A stretch of DNA of 36,754 bases from Treponema sp. (GCA_031255645.1 JAIRSC010000107.1:1-36754), one strand, 5' to 3'. Counted from the first letter of the stretch, positions 8,683-18,965 are shown. Numbers and translations: made by a program. Notes: generated by a model not told the origin, from the letters alone.

Positions 8683-9933
8683 TTATAAATGTACCCATTT
8701 TTCGCGGTTATGCAATACGCTGTCCGGGATTTTGGCCTTAACGGGGCTAAAAATCCTTACAATCCGAAGGGATTTTACAAAAGCCTTAACGGTATTTTCA
8801 CTGAACGCGCTGCTGCTTTGACTGAACACACAGGATTCGTCCCTCACGTACAAATCGCTTTCAAGCGACACCGGTTCGGGAAGATCGATGATGAGGCCGG
8901 CCGCGGCCTTTCCCGTCCGCCGGGCCGTTTCGGCGGACAGCGCTTCCTCGTACAGATGACGGCTGCCGATGTCCAAAAGGCGGCGGTGTTTTTCTTCGTC
9001 AAACGGAAACGCCGCCGCCTCAAAATAAAGCGTTCCGTTTTTTACGTCTCCGGCAAGGCGGAACAGGGGATGTTTTTTTTCTTCCATCAGCCTGAAAAGG
9101 CTTTGATCGTCAAGGCCGTAGAGGTCTTCGCCGGCGATTGTCCCGTCCCTCAGGCCCGCGAGAAGGGCCGTTTTTATCATCGCCGTCGCGGATCGTACCT
9201 GCCTGTGCCAGTATACGGTTCTGTACATAAGGTATTTTGAAAAAAGCAGCGATTCCACGCTCGGTATGCCGCGGGAATCTATGTCGACTCCCCGTTCTTC
9301 GTGGGGCAAAAGCCGGGAAAAGATAAAATCCACGTCCTGCGCGCCGTAGGGAACCCCGCAATACCTCGCGTCGCGGTTCAAATAGTCAAGTTTGTCCGGA
9401 TCGAGCACCCCGGAAAGCAGCCGGCGGTAAAACAACAGTTCCCTGTCCCCGGAATCAATCGACGTATCCACTATCGCCGCGGTAAATTCCGGGTCCGCGC
9501 CGGCCGCGGCGGCCAGGCTTTTTACCGGCTCCGTCATTATAAGTCTTCCGGTAAGGGTTTCGTGGGAATCCAGCGGCAGTTCCTTGAGGGAGTGTGTATA
9601 GGGAAAATGCCCAAGGTCGTGGAGCAGAGCGGCGCAGAGGAAAGAGCGGACGCCGCTGAAACTCATCCAGCTTTCGGCGCCCCGTTCGGCAAGACAGATC
9701 GCCAGCCGCCTTGCGAGGAAGTACACCCCGATTGAGTGGCCGGCCCTGGTATGTGTCGCCCCCGGATACGCGCAATACGCCGGCCCAAGCTGGAAAATAC
9801 GGAACAGCCGCATAAACGGGGGAGATTCGAGCAGGGCGGCCAGAGGCGGGGTAAGGTAAACGTGGCCCCACAGGGGATCCCGTACCGGCTCGCTGTATCC
9901 CGTGGTAAGGGCGGAAAGGGCGCTCATAATCAT
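8683..9933 (-). CDS. HD-superfamily phosphohydrolase (dNTPase/SAMHD1-like)
   Basis: RLFRIFQLGPAYCAYPGATHTRAGHSIGVYFLA...CAALLHDLGHFPYTHSLKE, with H...HD...D; start codon uncertain. Confidence 0.85.
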   Translation of the reverse strand: MIMSALSALTTGYSEPVRDPLWGHVYLTPPLAALLESPPFMRLFRIFQLGPAYCAYPGATHTRAGHSIGVYFLARRLAICLAERGAESWMSFSGVRSFLCAALLHDLGHFPYTHSLKELPLDSHETLTGRLIMTEPVKSLAAAAGADPEFTAAIVDTSIDSGDRELLFYRRLLSGVLDPDKLDYLNRDARYCGVPYGAQDVDFIFSRLLPHEERGVDIDSRGIPSVESLLFSKYLMYRTVYWHRQVRSATAMIKTALLAGLRDGTIAGEDLYGLDDQSLFRLMEEKKHPLFRLAGDVKNGTLYFEAAAFPFDEEKHRRLLDIGSRHLYEEALSAETARRTGKAAAGLIIDLPEPVSLESDLYVRDESCVFSQSSSAFSENTVKAFVKSLRIVRIFSPVKAKIPDSVLHNREKWVHL

Positions 9934-10025
9934 ACTATATCCGGTATGCGTTCCCGTGTCATGCCGGAGCATAGTCCCGGCCGCCGGATTTGACCTTTTC
10001 CGCGTCTTGCTGTTACAATATCCGT

Positions 10026-10562
10026 ATGTATATGAGGCACAAGGTACTTGTGTTGAGCCTGGCGCTGTCGGTAAACGCCGTCATTTTTGCCCAGAACCAA
10101 AGTTCTTTTACCCTTCCGGCGGAGATCCACAGGCCCCAATACGGCGAGGCGCCCCGGTTTCCCGAAGATTACTGGATTGGCAGACTCGGACGGGGAGATG
10201 CCGGCGAGGAAGCCTACCGCTTTGCCCTGCGCTTTGCCGAGGAACTGGCCCGCGGCGGTCAGGCGCCGGAACATATGAAAGCCTCGCTTGAATCCCTCGA
10301 CGGTCTTGAGATACGGAGTGTGCGGATAGGCGGAGGACGGATCGAGGCCGACGGCAGCGTGTCGTTCCTGGTCCGTTTTTTGGGGAGGGAGGACGCGGTT
10401 ACCGGGGAGCTTTTCCTCAGGCGGGAAGAGCCGGATGCGGAAGACGCCGAAGCGTCCGCCTGGTATACGGACGATCTTGTCCTCGATCGAAGGCGGCCCC
10501 TGGGCGAAAACCGTTACGGCCCCGGAAGCGCGGATTTAACTCCCTATGAACGTTTTTTTTAG
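10026..10562 (+). CDS. Secreted hypothetical protein
   Basis: Signal peptide MRHKVLVLSLALSVNAVIFAQ; 9-nt gap to the following gene. Confidence 0.65.
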   Translation: MYMRHKVLVLSLALSVNAVIFAQNQSSFTLPAEIHRPQYGEAPRFPEDYWIGRLGRGDAGEEAYRFALRFAEELARGGQAPEHMKASLESLDGLEIRSVRIGGGRIEADGSVSFLVRFLGREDAVTGELFLRREEPDAEDAEASAWYTDDLVLDRRRPLGENRYGPGSADLTPYERFF

Positions 10563-10570
10563 GATAACCG

Positions 10571-11803
10571 ATGTCGACGCCGATTAAACGTATTGAAAAA
10601 GACTTTCTCCTCAAAACGCTGTATGACGATCAGATTCCGGTGATGTATTTGAACGACAGAACCCAGTACATCCTCTACCTGGAAAAGCCCGTCAAAAGCG
10701 AGGTTCTGTTTAGGTCCGACAGGCCGATAACCGGCCTTAAGCCCAGAAAAAAACTCGATCTGATGTTTGACTACAAAGGCCAGGTGATTATTTTTTCGAT
10801 AGAGGTAAGCGCCGTAAAAGACACCCAGATTACGGCGGAAGCTCCCGAGTACCTCTTCAAGAATCTGGATCGTTCCTATTCCCGTGTCAGTACTCCGCAG
10901 GATCTAAAAGTACAGTTTACGTTCAAAGGCGACAGGTTCCAGCTTCAGTATCCCAAGGTGCAGGAATACGAAAGCGGCGAAATCGGCGACTGGATGAGCA
11001 ATACGGATCCCAAAAACCTTCAGGGGTTGATCGATCAGATGTCGGCCTGGATTGGAGGTTACGCGAGCGGTTACAAGCTGGTAATCTTCAGGGATACCAA
11101 GCCCTCGATCACCGAAGAGCGGATTGTGGCGGAAACCGGGAAAACGCTCTACCTTCCCTCGACCCTGGCGAATTTTCCCCAGTCCGATTCGTATCCGAAA
11201 AAACGCCTTATTACCGAAGAAATGTTCCGCCGCTACCTTGAAAGTACCGGGGTCGATCCGCTGTACCTTGACGACGCGGTAAACCGCTTTATTAAGCAAA
11301 AGTTCGACGCGGGGTTCTTTTCCGACGCGTGGATACCGGTTCTTTTCCAGGAATATGTTATCGGCTATATCCATATCTGGATCAATAAAGAAGGGAAACT
11401 GCCCTTTGATTACAACGTCATAGAAACCCTGTACCAGTTTTCCAAGATTTTGGCCTTTTCGCTCAAGATCAACGGGTACTTTAATTCGGGGCGCATAAAA
11501 AACGAGCCGTTCGAGGGAAAGATAATGGACATAAGCGCCTCAGGACTGCTCTTCACCTATCCCCATTCTTCCCTGTCAAGCGCCCTGCTTCCCGACAGTG
11601 AACTGGCGCTGCGTCTTACCGCTCCGAAGCGTATCATAACCGCGTCGGCCCGCATTGTGCGGCGCTACAAAGACAACGTGGTGGGTTACTTTGGCTGCCG
11701 TTTTCTTGACATGGCGCCCGAAGACATGAGGTTTCTTTTCGAGTACCTTTACGGGAAACCCTTTACCGATTCGGACGCGACGTTTGTTTCAGGCAAGGTA
11801 TGA
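10571..11803 (+). CDS. DUF1577 / PilZ-domain protein
   Basis: C-terminal EGKIMDISASGLLFTYP...ARIVRRYKDNVVGYFGCRFLDM resembles PilZ; N-terminal region resembles spirochaete DUF1577. Confidence 0.7.
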   Translation: MSTPIKRIEKDFLLKTLYDDQIPVMYLNDRTQYILYLEKPVKSEVLFRSDRPITGLKPRKKLDLMFDYKGQVIIFSIEVSAVKDTQITAEAPEYLFKNLDRSYSRVSTPQDLKVQFTFKGDRFQLQYPKVQEYESGEIGDWMSNTDPKNLQGLIDQMSAWIGGYASGYKLVIFRDTKPSITEERIVAETGKTLYLPSTLANFPQSDSYPKKRLITEEMFRRYLESTGVDPLYLDDAVNRFIKQKFDAGFFSDAWIPVLFQEYVIGYIHIWINKEGKLPFDYNVIETLYQFSKILAFSLKINGYFNSGRIKNEPFEGKIMDISASGLLFTYPHSSLSSALLPDSELALRLTAPKRIITASARIVRRYKDNVVGYFGCRFLDMAPEDMRFLFEYLYGKPFTDSDATFVSGKV

Positions 11804-11872
11804 TTCGCGGGGAAGGCGCGGTTACGCCTCCCGTTCCCCGCGGCGGGGAGGCTCATTTCGGGCGGACGCGGC

Positions 11873-12223
11873 TCAGGCTTTTACCGGGGTTCCGACGTTT
11901 CTGACCGCTTCTTCCAGGCTTGCCGCGATTGGGAAAAAATTTGTCAATTTGGTAAGTTCTATAACTTTTTTCACCGAGCCCCGGACGTTGGTTATTGCCA
12001 TGCGAAGGGCCATTTTCCGTATCGTGGAAGTAATATAGATAAGGGCGCCGATACCGGAAGAATCAATGTATTCCACGTCATTCAAATTGATAATAAAATT
12101 CTCTATCTTTTTTTCTATCATTTTTAACAGCAATTCTTTGAGTTTATAGGAATTGTAGAGATCCATCTCTCCGGATATATCGACGATGTAAATGTCATTG
12201 CTCTTACGAATCTTTAGTTCCAT
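11873..12223 (-). CDS. STAS-domain anti-sigma-factor antagonist
   Basis: VDISGEMDLYNSYKLKELL...IINLNDVEYIDSSGIGALI, with the conserved DSSG phospho-acceptor motif. Confidence 0.9.
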   Translation of the reverse strand: MELKIRKSNDIYIVDISGEMDLYNSYKLKELLLKMIEKKIENFIINLNDVEYIDSSGIGALIYITSTIRKMALRMAITNVRGSVKKVIELTKLTNFFPIAASLEEAVRNVGTPVKA

Positions 12224-12275
12224 GTTTTACCCGCCAAAATACATTACTATATTATTCGATTATTGTCAATAGAAG

Positions 12276-12304
12276 CTTTCCCAAAACTTCAGTTTTTGGG
12301 AAAG
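12276..12304. repeat. Hairpin CTTTCCCAAAA-CTTCAGT-TTTTGGGAAAG in a divergent intergenic region
   Basis: Perfect 11-bp inverted repeat; its core resembles hairpins at 25691 and 29799. Confidence 0.7.
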
Positions 12305-12478
12305 TAACCCCGGAATTCGCGGTTTTGCAAGGTTGAAAGCCTGAACTGGAAAACCGGCGGGATTTTCGTTCCAAATGAACCGTTCCGCTTTTTTTGCTCT
12401 TGCGTTTTTATATGAACCGATATATAATTACAAATGAAACGAAAGATTTCCGAAACCGAATTGAAGGCGAAAAAAAGG

Positions 12479-13260
12479 TGTCTATTATAACCGAGGCCCT
12501 GAACGAACGGGAACGAATTATCCTTGACCGGCTTTCCGCCGAAGGATCGGTGACAGTCGCCGATATGGCGAGGGAGCTGAGGCTTTCCGAGGTTACTATC
12601 CGCGGCGACCTGAAAACCCTGGAAGACAAGGGCTGGCTCAACAGGATCCGCGGCGGGGCGGCGCCGGGCCCGCGCCGGGATTTGCTGGAACGGCAAAAAC
12701 TGCGGCCCGCGGAAAAAAACGCCATCGCCCGGCGGGCCGCGGAACTGGTCAGGGACGGGGACCTGATTATGATCGAGGCCGGAACGACGATTGCCCTGGT
12801 CGCGAAGTACCTTCAGGGGAAGCGGGATATCCATATTGTTACCAACTCGACCCTGGTTTTTTCCTACGCGAGGCTTAATCCCGGTCTCCAGATAACGATG
12901 ACCGGCGGCGAGTTCCGCGGGGCTACCGAATCCCTTGTGGGGCCCGTCGCCCTGGACACGATAAGCCGTCTTAACGTGAGGCTGGCCTTTGTGGGAACCG
13001 ACGGCTTTTCCCTGGACAGGGGGATGACTACCCATCTTGTCGAAGGGGCGGAGATTGTCAAGGCGATGAAGGCCCGCGCCGAAACCACGGTACTGCTGGC
13101 GGACTCCGGTAAATTCGGCAAGGCGGGCTTTATCAGCGTACTGCCCCTTTCGGAGATGGATTTGATTATCACCGACGGCGGGCTGGACAGGGCGGCGGCG
13201 GAAGAGCTTTCCGGCGCGGGCATCAAGCTGGAGCTTCTTCCAAAATGTTATACGCCGTAG
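12479..13260 (+). CDS. DeoR-family transcriptional regulator
   Basis: RERIILDRLSAEGSVTVADMARELRLSEVTIRGDLKTLEDKGWLNRIRGGA HTH and a DeoR C-terminal sensor (LIMIEAGTTIALVAKYL...IVTNS); start taken as GTG, the ORF extends to 12394. Confidence 0.88.
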
Positions 13261-13289
13261 ATTTGGGTTTTTGAAACCGGTTTTGCTTT

Positions 13290-13333
13290 GGATAAGATAT
13301 CGGGATATTACGGATAAAATACCGGGATATTAC
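13290..13333 (+). repeat. Imperfect 22-bp tandem duplication upstream of E2
   Basis: GGATAAGATATCGGGATATTAC followed directly by GGATAAAATACCGGGATATTAC; two mismatches in 22. Confidence 0.85.
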
Positions 13334-13344
13334 AAGGAGAGAAT

Positions 13345-14745
13345 ATGGCTCATGTTTTGATCATGCCCCGTCAGGGGAATACGGTGGAATCCTGCGTTAT
13401 CCAGGAATGGAAAATAAAGGAAGGAGAATCCGTACAGGCCGATACCACGGCGGCCGTCGTGGAAACCGACAAGGCTGCCTTCGAGGTGCCCGCCGGCGCG
13501 GACGGACAGGTTCTCAAGATACTTCACGGCGACGGGGACGACGTTCCGGTACTGGCGCCGATAGCGGTTATCGGCGCCGCCGGGGAAGACTGGCGGACCT
13601 TGCTGGGTTCCGTGGAAGCCCGGACGGACGGCGCGGAAAAGCCGGCGCCCGTGACGCCGTCCGCCGTCCAGGTTCCGGCGGCCGTGTCCGGCGCGCCCGC
13701 CGCGGACGGGCCGGCGGATTCGCCAGGGGCGAATCCGCCGGTGTCGCCGAGGGCCAGAAAGCTTGCCGCGCGGGAAGCCCTTGCCCTTGACGGCCTTGCC
13801 GGATCGGGCCCCGGCGGGCGGATCATCGAGCGGGACGTGGCCGCCGCGCTGGCCGGGCGGCCGGCCCTTACCTCGGCGGCGAAAGCGGCCGCGGCGGGCG
13901 CGGGTATCGGCGGCGGAACGGAGATTGCCGGAACCGGCATCGGCGGAAGGATCAGCGCCGCGGACCTCGCGGGAAAAACCGCGAAAAGTCCGGGCCTTCT
14001 TCCCGGCGGCGAAGGGGAAATTACCGAAACGCCGGTCAAGGGCATCCGCAAACTTATCGCCGACCGCATGCTCGGCTCGCTCGCGGAAAGCGCCCAGTTT
14101 ACCCTTAACGCGAGCGCTCCGGCGGCGCGGCTCCAGGAACTGCGTAAACGCATGAAGGCCCGGGTGGAAACCTCCCCGGAGGGACTCGATTTGGGTTTGG
14201 CAAAGGTAACAATTAACGACCTGATCCTCTTCGCCGTCTCCAGGGTGCTGCCGGTCTATCCGTTTATGAACGCCCTCAAAACCGGCGACACGCTTATAAC
14301 CTACGAGCGGGTTCATCTGGGCGTAGCGGTGGATACGCCGCGGGGCCTTATGGTACCGGTTATCAGAAACGCCAGCCTGCTTTCGCTGCGGCAGATTTCT
14401 TCCGAGGCAAAGCGGCTGGCGGCGGCCTGCCAAAACGGTTCGGCCAAAGCGGAAGAACTTTCCGGTTCCACGTTTACCGTAACCAATCTCGGAAGCTTCG
14501 GCGTCAGCGGTTTTACGCCGGTGCTCAACGCGCCGGAGGTGGGGATACTCGGTGTCTGCGGGATAGAGCTTAAGCCCGTGGAAGGGGAGGGCGAAAACGG
14601 CCGCCGCGATATACGCTTTGAGCCGCACATCGGCTTTAGCCTGACGATCAACCACCAGGTCGTGGACGGCGCTCCGGCGGCAAAGTTCCTGAACGCCCTG
14701 TGCCGGGCCGTCGCCGATATGGATCTGCTGCTGGCGGCGGGCTAG
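13345..14745 (+). CDS. 2-oxoacid dehydrogenase E2, dihydrolipoamide acyltransferase
   Basis: Lipoyl domain (VVETDKAAFEVPA), E3-binding region (VSPRARKLAAREALALDGLAGSGPGGRIIERDVAAAL), catalytic domain ending INHQVVDGAPAAKFL. Confidence 0.92.
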   Translation: MAHVLIMPRQGNTVESCVIQEWKIKEGESVQADTTAAVVETDKAAFEVPAGADGQVLKILHGDGDDVPVLAPIAVIGAAGEDWRTLLGSVEARTDGAEKPAPVTPSAVQVPAAVSGAPAADGPADSPGANPPVSPRARKLAAREALALDGLAGSGPGGRIIERDVAAALAGRPALTSAAKAAAAGAGIGGGTEIAGTGIGGRISAADLAGKTAKSPGLLPGGEGEITETPVKGIRKLIADRMLGSLAESAQFTLNASAPAARLQELRKRMKARVETSPEGLDLGLAKVTINDLILFAVSRVLPVYPFMNALKTGDTLITYERVHLGVAVDTPRGLMVPVIRNASLLSLRQISSEAKRLAAACQNGSAKAEELSGSTFTVTNLGSFGVSGFTPVLNAPEVGILGVCGIELKPVEGEGENGRRDIRFEPHIGFSLTINHQVVDGAPAAKFLNALCRAVADMDLLLAAG

Positions 14746-14763
14746 TGTTGTGTCTTAATCAAA

Positions 14764-14975
14764 TGCCATGTATGGCAAAGCCCACGTCGCTGCTTGATGG
14801 GGCAGGCACACGGCTACCGCACAGCGCCCGTGTCTTGAACGGGCGCTGTGCTATTCGGTGGGCTTTTCACGATATAAAGGCAACGTGGGCTTTGGCCCTA
14901 ATTGTTCTTCGATTCAGTCAAAACAGATAAGAGTAGACCTTTATCTGTAGAATACGGTCGTTATAAAATCCGTAT
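14764..14975. repeat. Cluster of nested and serial inverted repeats between E2 and E3
   Basis: TGCCAT/ATGGCA (14764-14777); CAAAGCCCACGT (14776-14787) with ACGTGGGCTTTG (14883-14894); CACAGCGCCCG (14820-14830) with CGGGCGCTGTG (14840-14850); ACAGATAA (14923-14930) with TTATCTGT (14941-14948); ATACGG (14952-14957) with CCGTAT (14970-14975). Confidence 0.85.
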
Positions 14976-14997
14976 AAGACAGACGCTAGGAGGAGCG

Positions 14998-16410
14998 ATG
15001 ATATACGATACGGCGATAATCGGGGGCGGCCCCGGCGGTTACCTCGCGGCGGAACGGCTGGGCCGCGCGAAAAAAAAGGTTCTTTTGATCGAGGAAAAGT
15101 ACCTGGGGGGAACCTGCCTGAACGTGGGCTGTATTCCTGCCAAAACCCTGCTCAACTCGGTAAAGCATTACGTTCACGCGCGGGAGGCGGAAAAATTCGG
15201 CGTCAGGGCGGAAGGCCTTTCCTGGGACTGGGCGGCGATGCGGAAATGGAAGAACGAGGTTGTCTTGAAGCTTCGCGAAGGAGTGGCGGGGCAGATGAAA
15301 CGCTTCGGCGTGGAAGTCGTCGAGGGCCGGGGCGGGATTACCGCCGCGCCGTCCGGGGAAAAGGCCGGCAGGCTGCGGGCCAGGCTTAATTCCGGCGCGG
15401 AAGAAGAATACGAGGCGCGGACGATCCTTGTCTGCGCGGGATCGGTTCCCTCATCGCCGCCGATTCCCGGAAGCAAGGACAATCCCCGCGTAACGGATTC
15501 CACGGGACTTTTATCGGCGGAAGCGGCGCCGAAAAAACTCGTTGTTATCGGCGGCGGCGTCATCGGCGTAGAATTTGCCGGGCTTTTTTCCGGTCTCGGA
15601 TCGCGGGTAACGGTCGTCGAAATGCTCGACGAAATCGTTCCGTTTATGGATAAAGAACAGGCGCCGCTTCTGCGCCGGGCGATGAAAAATTCCGGCGGCG
15701 GCGGATCGGTAGACTTTAAGCTCGGCTGCAGGGTTCTGGACATCGAAGGCGGCGCGGTACGTTACGCGGCAAAAGACGGGAGCGTGGAAAAGGCCGAGGG
15801 CGACCTCGTCCTTATGGCCGCTGGCAGAAGGCCCGTCGTCGAAGGCTGGGGAGCGGACGCCGCGGGCGTCGACGCCGGGCCCAAAGGCGTGGCGACGGAC
15901 GAGACGATGAGAACCAATATTCCCGGCGTCTGGGCCGCGGGAGACGTAACCGGAAAAAGCTTGCTTGCCCACTCTGCCTACCGCATGGCGGACGTCGCCG
16001 TATCCGGCATTATCGCCTGGCTTGACGGAGCGGCGGGCGGCGCGCCGAACCTGTGGCGAAGCGGCGCCGTGCCCTGGGCGGTCTATGGACTGCCTGAAGC
16101 GGCCGGCGTCGGCCTTACCGAACAGGAAGCGGCGGCGAAGGGAATTCCCGTAGTCAAGGCAAGCGTCCCGATGAAGGTATCCGGCCGCTTCGCCGCGGAA
16201 AACACCTTCGCCGGCCAGGGCGCGGTAAAGCTTATCGCCGGGGACGGACGGATACTCGGCATTCACGCCGTCGGCGCTTACGCCTCGGAATTTATCTGGG
16301 GCGGCGCCGCCCTTATTGAGCAGGAACTGCGCGTCGAAGACGTTAAGCAGCTTATCTTCCCGCATCCCACGGTCTGCGAACTTATCCGGGACGCGGTGTG
16401 GGAACTATAA
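14998..16410 (+). CDS. lpdA: Dihydrolipoamide dehydrogenase (E3)
   Basis: [32 protein letters not shown] redox disulfide, C-terminal [21 protein letters not shown] before ATG at 14998. Confidence 0.93.
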   Translation: MIYDTAIIGGGPGGYLAAERLGRAKKKVLLIEEKYLGGTCLNVGCIPAKTLLNSVKHYVHAREAEKFGVRAEGLSWDWAAMRKWKNEVVLKLREGVAGQMKRFGVEVVEGRGGITAAPSGEKAGRLRARLNSGAEEEYEARTILVCAGSVPSSPPIPGSKDNPRVTDSTGLLSAEAAPKKLVVIGGGVIGVEFAGLFSGLGSRVTVVEMLDEIVPFMDKEQAPLLRRAMKNSGGGGSVDFKLGCRVLDIEGGAVRYAAKDGSVEKAEGDLVLMAAGRRPVVEGWGADAAGVDAGPKGVATDETMRTNIPGVWAAGDVTGKSLLAHSAYRMADVAVSGIIAWLDGAAGGAPNLWRSGAVPWAVYGLPEAAGVGLTEQEAAAKGIPVVKASVPMKVSGRFAAENTFAGQGAVKLIAGDGRILGIHAVGAYASEFIWGGAALIEQELRVEDVKQLIFPHPTVCELIRDAVWEL

Positions 16411-16423
16411 CAAGGAGTTTATT

Positions 16424-18895
16424 ATGCCTAAGTCACAGTTGATTGATCCGAAAGACCTGCGAAAGCCGGAGATTGTCAAAATCCCCGACATTCCGGTGAA
16501 TCAGTACAGGGGCGACATCGACAAAGAAATCAAGCTTTACGGGAAGGAACGGCTTGTCCGTATCTGGTACGACATGGTTACGATTAGGGAATTTGAAACC
16601 ATGCTCAACACCTTCAAGACCCAGGGGGCCTGGCAGGGAATTGAGTACAACCACAAGGGGCCGGCCCATCTTTCCATGGGGCAGGAATCGGCGGCCGTGG
16701 GCCAGTGCGTCAATCTCGGCGTCGACGATTTTATTTTCGGAAGCCACCGGAGCCACGGGGAGATTCTCGCCAAATGCTATTCCGCGATCTGGCAGCTTTC
16801 CCGGGACGACGCAGGAAAGAAAAAGCTCGAAGAGATTATGAGGAATTTTCTCGACGGCGAAACCCTGCGGATCGCCGAAAAAATTTCGTATAACGGAATC
16901 GTCGATCTTGCCGAAAATTTTGTGCTTTACGGAACCCTGGCCGAAATTTTCGCCCGCCGGGCGGGTTTTAACCGGGGACTGGGCGGATCGATGCACGCGT
17001 TTTTTACGCCCTTCGGTTCCATGCCCAACAACGCCATTGTCGGCGGTTCCGCGGACATCGCGACCGGCGCGGCCCTGTACAAGCGGATCAACAAAAAGCC
17101 GGGCATTGTGGCGGCGAATATCGGCGACGGTTCCATGGGATGCGGCCCCGTCTGGGAGGCCATGACCCTGGCGGCGATGGACCAGTACCGCAAACTCTGG
17201 CCGAAAGAAGCCGGCGGCGCTCCGCCGATTCTCTACAATATCTTCGACAACTTCTATGGCATGGGCGGCCAGACCCGCGGCGAGACCGAAGGTTACGACA
17301 TCGTGGCGAGAATCGGCGCCGGGGTGAATCCCGAAAACATGCATGCCGAACGGGTGGACGGCCTTAATCCGCTGGCGGTCGCCGACGCGATTAGCCGGAA
17401 GAAAAAAATCCTCCTTGAGGGAAAAGGCCCGGTCCTGCTCGACGTTATCACCTACCGCTTCTCCGGCCATTCGCCTTCGGACGCCTCAAGCTACCGGACT
17501 CCCGAAGAGCTCAAGCTCTGGCAGGACGTGGACGCCGTTGAAAGCTACGCCGCCTATCTTGCGGACAACAAGCTTGCCGACAAGGCCCGGCTTGACGATT
17601 ACCGCGCTTCGATCAACGCCAGGCTGCTTGGCGTCGTAAAGCTGGCCGTTGACGACGCCGTTTCGACGCGGCTCGACGGCGCTTTTATCGAGGGGGCGAT
17701 GTTCTCCAACGGCAAAGCGCCCAAACTCGACGACCGCGCGCCGGAGCTTTCCCAGCCGCTGGCGGAAAACGCCCGTGTCAAAGCCCTCGCCTCCAAAGCC
17801 CGTTACGGCCTGGACGACGGCGGCAAGCCCGTGTCGAAGAACAAGGCCTATCAGTTCCGCGACGCGATTTTCGAGGCGATGGCCTACCGTTACGCGGAAG
17901 ATCCGACGATGGCTGCCTGGGGCGAGGAAAACCGCGACTGGGGCGGGGCCTTCGCCGCCTACCGCGGTCTTACGGAACTGGTGCCCTATCCCCGGCTTTT
18001 TAACAGCGCCATCTCCGAAGGGGCCATTGTCGGGGCCGGCGTCGGCTACGCCCTTTCCGGCGGCCGGGCCGTCGTGGAGCTTATGTACTGCGATTTTTTG
18101 GGCCGCGCCGGGGACGAGCTTTTTAACCAGGCGGCAAAATGGCAGTCGATGTCCGCGGGGCTTCTTAAAATGCCCCTCGTGGTACGGGTTTCCGTGGGCA
18201 ACAAATACGGCGCCCAGCACAGCCAGGACTGGTCCGCGCTTGTGGGATGTATTCCCGGCCTCAAGGCGTATTTTCCCGCGACGCCCTACGACGCCAAGGC
18301 CATGCTCAACATGGCCCTGCGCGGCACCGATCCGGTGGTGTTTTTCGAAAGCCAGCTTCTCTACGACATGGGCGAGCGTTTTGAAAAAGACGGCGTGCCG
18401 GAATCTTACTACGAAATCCCCGAAGGGGAACCGGCGCTGCGCAGAAACGGCGGGGACATCACCATCGCGACCCTGGGGGCGACACTCTACAGGGCGCTTG
18501 AAACCGCGGACAAACTCAGTGCGGATTTCGGAATGGAAGCGGAAGTTATCGACCTGCGCTTCGTGAATCCCCTTAACTACGAAAAGATCGTCGAGTCGGT
18601 AAAGAAGACGGGCCGCCTTGTCATCGTAAGCGACGCCGCCGAACGGGGTTCGTTTATTCACACCGTGGCAAGCAACGCCGGAACCTTCGCCTTTGATTAC
18701 CTTGACGCGCCGGTTACCGTCGTGGGAAGCCGCAACTGGATCACCCCGGCGGCGGAGCTGGAAGAGCTGTACTTCCCCCAGGTAAGCTGGATTATCGACG
18801 CCATTCACGAGCGGGTAGCGCCGCTGCCCGGCTATAGGCCGGCAACGGTACAGACCACGCTTGACCTTATGCGGAGGAACAGGCTGGGAGTATAA
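16424..18895 (+). CDS. Fused E1 alpha-beta thiamine-diphosphate 2-oxoacid dehydrogenase
   Basis: N-terminal E1-alpha half ([26 protein letters not shown]...[12 protein letters not shown]), C-terminal E1-beta half ([48 protein letters not shown]); CAAGGAG upstream. Confidence 0.9.
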   Translation: MPKSQLIDPKDLRKPEIVKIPDIPVNQYRGDIDKEIKLYGKERLVRIWYDMVTIREFETMLNTFKTQGAWQGIEYNHKGPAHLSMGQESAAVGQCVNLGVDDFIFGSHRSHGEILAKCYSAIWQLSRDDAGKKKLEEIMRNFLDGETLRIAEKISYNGIVDLAENFVLYGTLAEIFARRAGFNRGLGGSMHAFFTPFGSMPNNAIVGGSADIATGAALYKRINKKPGIVAANIGDGSMGCGPVWEAMTLAAMDQYRKLWPKEAGGAPPILYNIFDNFYGMGGQTRGETEGYDIVARIGAGVNPENMHAERVDGLNPLAVADAISRKKKILLEGKGPVLLDVITYRFSGHSPSDASSYRTPEELKLWQDVDAVESYAAYLADNKLADKARLDDYRASINARLLGVVKLAVDDAVSTRLDGAFIEGAMFSNGKAPKLDDRAPELSQPLAENARVKALASKARYGLDDGGKPVSKNKAYQFRDAIFEAMAYRYAEDPTMAAWGEENRDWGGAFAAYRGLTELVPYPRLFNSAISEGAIVGAGVGYALSGGRAVVELMYCDFLGRAGDELFNQAAKWQSMSAGLLKMPLVVRVSVGNKYGAQHSQDWSALVGCIPGLKAYFPATPYDAKAMLNMALRGTDPVVFFESQLLYDMGERFEKDGVPESYYEIPEGEPALRRNGGDITIATLGATLYRALETADKLSADFGMEAEVIDLRFVNPLNYEKIVESVKKTGRLVIVSDAAERGSFIHTVASNAGTFAFDYLDAPVTVVGSRNWITPAAELEELYFPQVSWIIDAIHERVAPLPGYRPATVQTTLDLMRRNRLGV

Positions 18896-18935
18896 CGCCG
18901 CCGGACGAAGGGCGGGGTATGGACCGCGGACGAAA

Positions 18936-18965
18936 GAAAAAAACCCAGGAGCGGGCTCCTGGGTT
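18936..18965 (-). terminator. Rho-independent terminator of the PTS operon
   Basis: AACCCAGGAGC-GG-GCTCCTGGGTT perfect stem, followed on the minus strand by TTTTTTTCTTT; just downstream of the ptsI stop. Confidence 0.85.

Noticed and set aside
14700-14930. 76-aa ORF spanning the E2-E3 gap
   Set aside because: Overlaps the E2 3' end and reads through inverted repeats; no domain or ribosome-binding site
14764-14975. Integron attC site between E2 and E3
   Set aside because: No clear RYYYAAC/GTTRRRY core pair and no cassette-like gene; inverted repeats are too perfect and nested
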